A stretch of DNA of 64,000 nt from Rhexocercosporidium sp. MPI-PUGE-AT-0058. Taxonomy: Eukaryota > Ascomycota > Leotiomycetes > Helotiales. Location: contig JAGTJL010000003.1 in the NCBI GenBank assembly GCA_020746875.1, positions 2,542,001 through 2,606,000 on the forward strand, read 5' to 3'. The notes under the pieces were generated by a model that did no database searches, was not told the origin of the DNA, and saw only the letters and a list, made by a program, of their open reading frames with translations. Every line of letters begins with the position of its first letter. Position 1 is the first letter of the stretch. Position numbers and translations under genes: made by a program. Below, one piece after another: positions 61,694 through 64,000 of the stretch.

Positions 61694-63131
61694 CTAGCTT
61701 CTTGCTTCGGTTCCATGACATCTCATTTCAATTGCCCTCATCCTCTCAATATGTACTCCCGAGATCTTGCCCGGTGCTGGATATCCACCCACGGTGAAGT
61801 ATGTTGCCACCTTACACCTCCCCGGCTCCCACGTCCAAGCAAGACAGCCGCTTCTCTCTTCACACAGACTCATACACTCCAACTCACTCCCCGGCTCTCT
61901 CATTTTCACTTCATCATTCTCCCAACCAATGTAATCCCATCCTTCTCTTATATCCACCCCCAGCCCACCATTTTCTTCATTGAACTCTTTTCCTCCAAAA
62001 ATCGCCCATAAGTCCCACCACGTGAACGTTCCCTTCATGTTTCCAAAGATCCTCGCAGTCTCATACATCTCCTCCGGATTCATCTTATGAAATCCCACGA
62101 GCGTCGCACAAGCCTTGTCAGCTGTCGCTTTGCTCCTCCGCGGTGGCTCTCCATTGAAATGCACGGCGTACTCTTCATTCACATACATCCCGTTCCGCAT
62201 CGCCAGCTTCGCTACCAGTTGGTCTCCGAGCGGAGCAGTCAATCCTTCGATCAGGGATTGTTCAAGGATTTCCGGATTGCCAGTAAAAATCTTGTACATT
62301 GCGGCTTGTGAGAATACGACTCCAGAGCCGCCGTGCGCAAATCGCCAGATGGCGCATCCGAGGTAGTGTGGGTCTTGGGGTGAGAGGGTTGAGAGGACTG
62401 ATAGTAAGGAGGGGTTGTGGATGTATGTGTCATCGTCTGTCATCAGATACCATTTCATGCCAGGGTGCGTATTGTAGAGAAGCTCGAGAGCTGGAATATG
62501 CTACGTTTGTTAGTAAGAGTCTTTTTCAAATCTCAATTGTACTCTATTGTGATGAGAAAATTTGAAGGGGGAAAAGAAATACCTTCAAGATATCTAATTC
62601 CCATCCCAAGTCACGGATATTGTCTGGAATACCCTCATCCACGTCGGTGTCTTCAATCGCCTTTTGAAGCTTCTTGTAAAGAATCATTCGTTTCGAATCT
62701 GGATCGATCCCCTGTTCGTCCAGCAGTCCTTCTAGAACATCATGCACTTCTATCTCATCTCCATTCTTCAACAAATCGCCCTTCCTTGCCCTCCTGGACG
62801 AATAGTCCCCAGCAATGATCGTATTTCTCTCATCCCATCCCTCACCCAGCGTCGCTAGCCTCGCTTCCAAACGATCTTTGGTCCCATATCCCGTTTTAAT
62901 GATCATGCCCACCTCGCTAATTTCCACAGGGTAGGTGCCAGGCGGGTGAGCATGCCTGTCATGGCTGCTGAATGTACCTTTCGCAAAGTACCTAATATTC
63001 TCGCTCTTTATCCTTATGATCAACACGACTTTGTTATCATACGGCAGGCAACTCCAGATAACCAGGAAAGAAAGGAAAAAGGCAACGATGGCGATACGTA
63101 GGCGGAAGTGAGCTCCGGACTTTAAAAACAT
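61694..63131 (-). CDS. GT31-like (Fringe-type) glycosyltransferase, type II membrane protein
   Basis: Exons 63131-62583 and 62500-61694 (intron 82 bp) give 451 residues. A short basic N-terminus and one membrane helix (about 12-32, IAIVAFFLSFLVIWSCLPY) place the catalytic part in the Golgi lumen. The KWYLMTDDDTYI motif (Asp205-207) is the metal-binding DxD of beta-1,3-glycosyltransferases, followed by GGSGVVFSQAAMY and GDQLVAKLAM blocks. The C-terminal ~70 residues contain ELECMSLCEERSGCLAWTW and a further Cys, resembling a PAN/apple fold. The sugar donor and acceptor are unknown. Confidence 0.85.
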
Positions 63132-64000
63132 AGCTCGACCGCGTCCTCAAGGAGCTCGAAGTGCAGGCCGCGCAAACAGGCATATGAACAAGTAAGGAAA
63201 AGGAAATCGGGCAAAAAAAATATGAACGGAAGTACGTTGGGTTAAACGTGGGGAAATGGGAAACGTTCCTTTGTCCTACGTACAGGGTCACTAGGCCGTT
63301 GTTGGCCTTGCTGCGGTAAGTTACTATCCCCATTCGCAAAATTGCGGCGCATGACTTCGTGCGTCTTGGAGTAGCAAGGTTGTCCAGCCCCCTGAGAACC
63401 TACCTGCCTAATAGGAATTGATGTACAAATGCTGAGCCCGACAGTTTGGTAGGAAATATGTCGCATGCATGCCTAGTACTGTTGGTATTCCTGTTGCTCA
63501 ACGTCTCCTTTCTCAGCAACAAAGATTCCGAGCAAGAAACAGGACACTTTGCAGCCTATTCTCGAAATTCCCACGTTCACAACCTGTTGGTCATCTTCGT
63601 GTAACACAAAGAATCAATTTCCCAAAGAGGAAACGTACGGGCTGCAGCTTTGTTAAGGCTGAGCTTGACCTGCTAGCTGTCAAAGCTTGTCTTCGCTAAA
63701 CAGAGCCTACTACAGATGGAAGATCCGGATTGGGCAGAAGCTTACAAGGCAACACGTTAAGATCCGCAGCTAAAACCCCGCAATCTGCCTACTTGGAGGG
63801 CGCAGCGTGGTACGAGGGTTAGTAGGTAGGGGTACAGTCGAGCAGGGCTTGGCTCGAAACCACCAACGTGGTGGAGCTGAGGTTGGAGTGTTTACTGGAG
63901 TGAGAGGCTCCTGCAGGATTTGCTTGTGGTTCGTCCGGTGTTATGTAATTATGCAGTCTTAGGCAACAGAATGCCGGATAAACGACGAGTACTTGACGGC
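63132..64000. other. intergenic to window edge
   Basis: Probable promoter of the glycosyltransferase. No gene recognised; the 76-codon plus frame 63469-63699 has no features. Confidence 0.5.

Overview
The window is genomic DNA of a filamentous ascomycete (Pezizomycotina, possibly Leotiomycetes; the class is a guess from overall look). Evidence: coding regions are split by 44-95 bp GT-AG introns, often with CTAAC/CTGAC-like branch sites; a nuclear tRNA-Lys carries an intron at position 37/38; fungal versions of SET2, RPT2, ELP3, LSC1 and AP-2 mu are present; and there are plant-biomass enzymes (GH35 beta-galactosidase, GH74 xyloglucanase with a CBM1). No IS elements, CRISPR arrays or bacterial operons are visible.

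Layout. 1-16.6 kb: a 5'-truncated GH35 gene, tRNA-Lys(CUU), a head-to-head pair RPT2 / E2 ubiquitin-conjugating enzyme, a patch of small Glu/Arg-rich coiled-coil genes with decayed copies (7.1-11.7 kb), then SET2. 16.6-28 kb: mostly gene-poor DNA with simple repeats and a 7-bp TACCTAC array, holding one Myb-like/AT-hook gene (20.3-21.6 kb). 28-29.9 kb: a secreted or membrane arylsulfotransferase-like gene with an apparent one-base frameshift.

30.9-43.2 kb is the most unusual region. A small gene encodes a secretory precursor with three 17-residue repeats separated by Lys-Arg sites, divergently arranged with a DUF3328 (UstYa-family) gene carrying three in-frame stops. It is followed by an MFS transporter pseudogene, a 2-oxoglutarate/Fe(II) oxygenase divergent from an NCS1 permease, a second MFS pseudogene, and a UMTA/LaeA-like methyltransferase. 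A precursor next to UstYa is the hallmark of dikaritin-type fungal RiPP clusters. I read this as a candidate RiPP locus, probably decaying in this strain, with an apparently unrelated core based on Phe/Trp rather than Tyr.

45-64 kb returns to ordinary genes: a single-pass membrane protein of unknown function, a fungal 2OG-Fe(II) oxygenase-fold protein, AP-2 mu, succinyl-CoA ligase alpha, ELP3 (head-to-head with the ligase), GH74 xyloglucanase with CBM1, an F-box-like protein and a GT31-like glycosyltransferase. Gene models were built by hand from reading frames and splice consensus; none has been checked against transcripts or databases.
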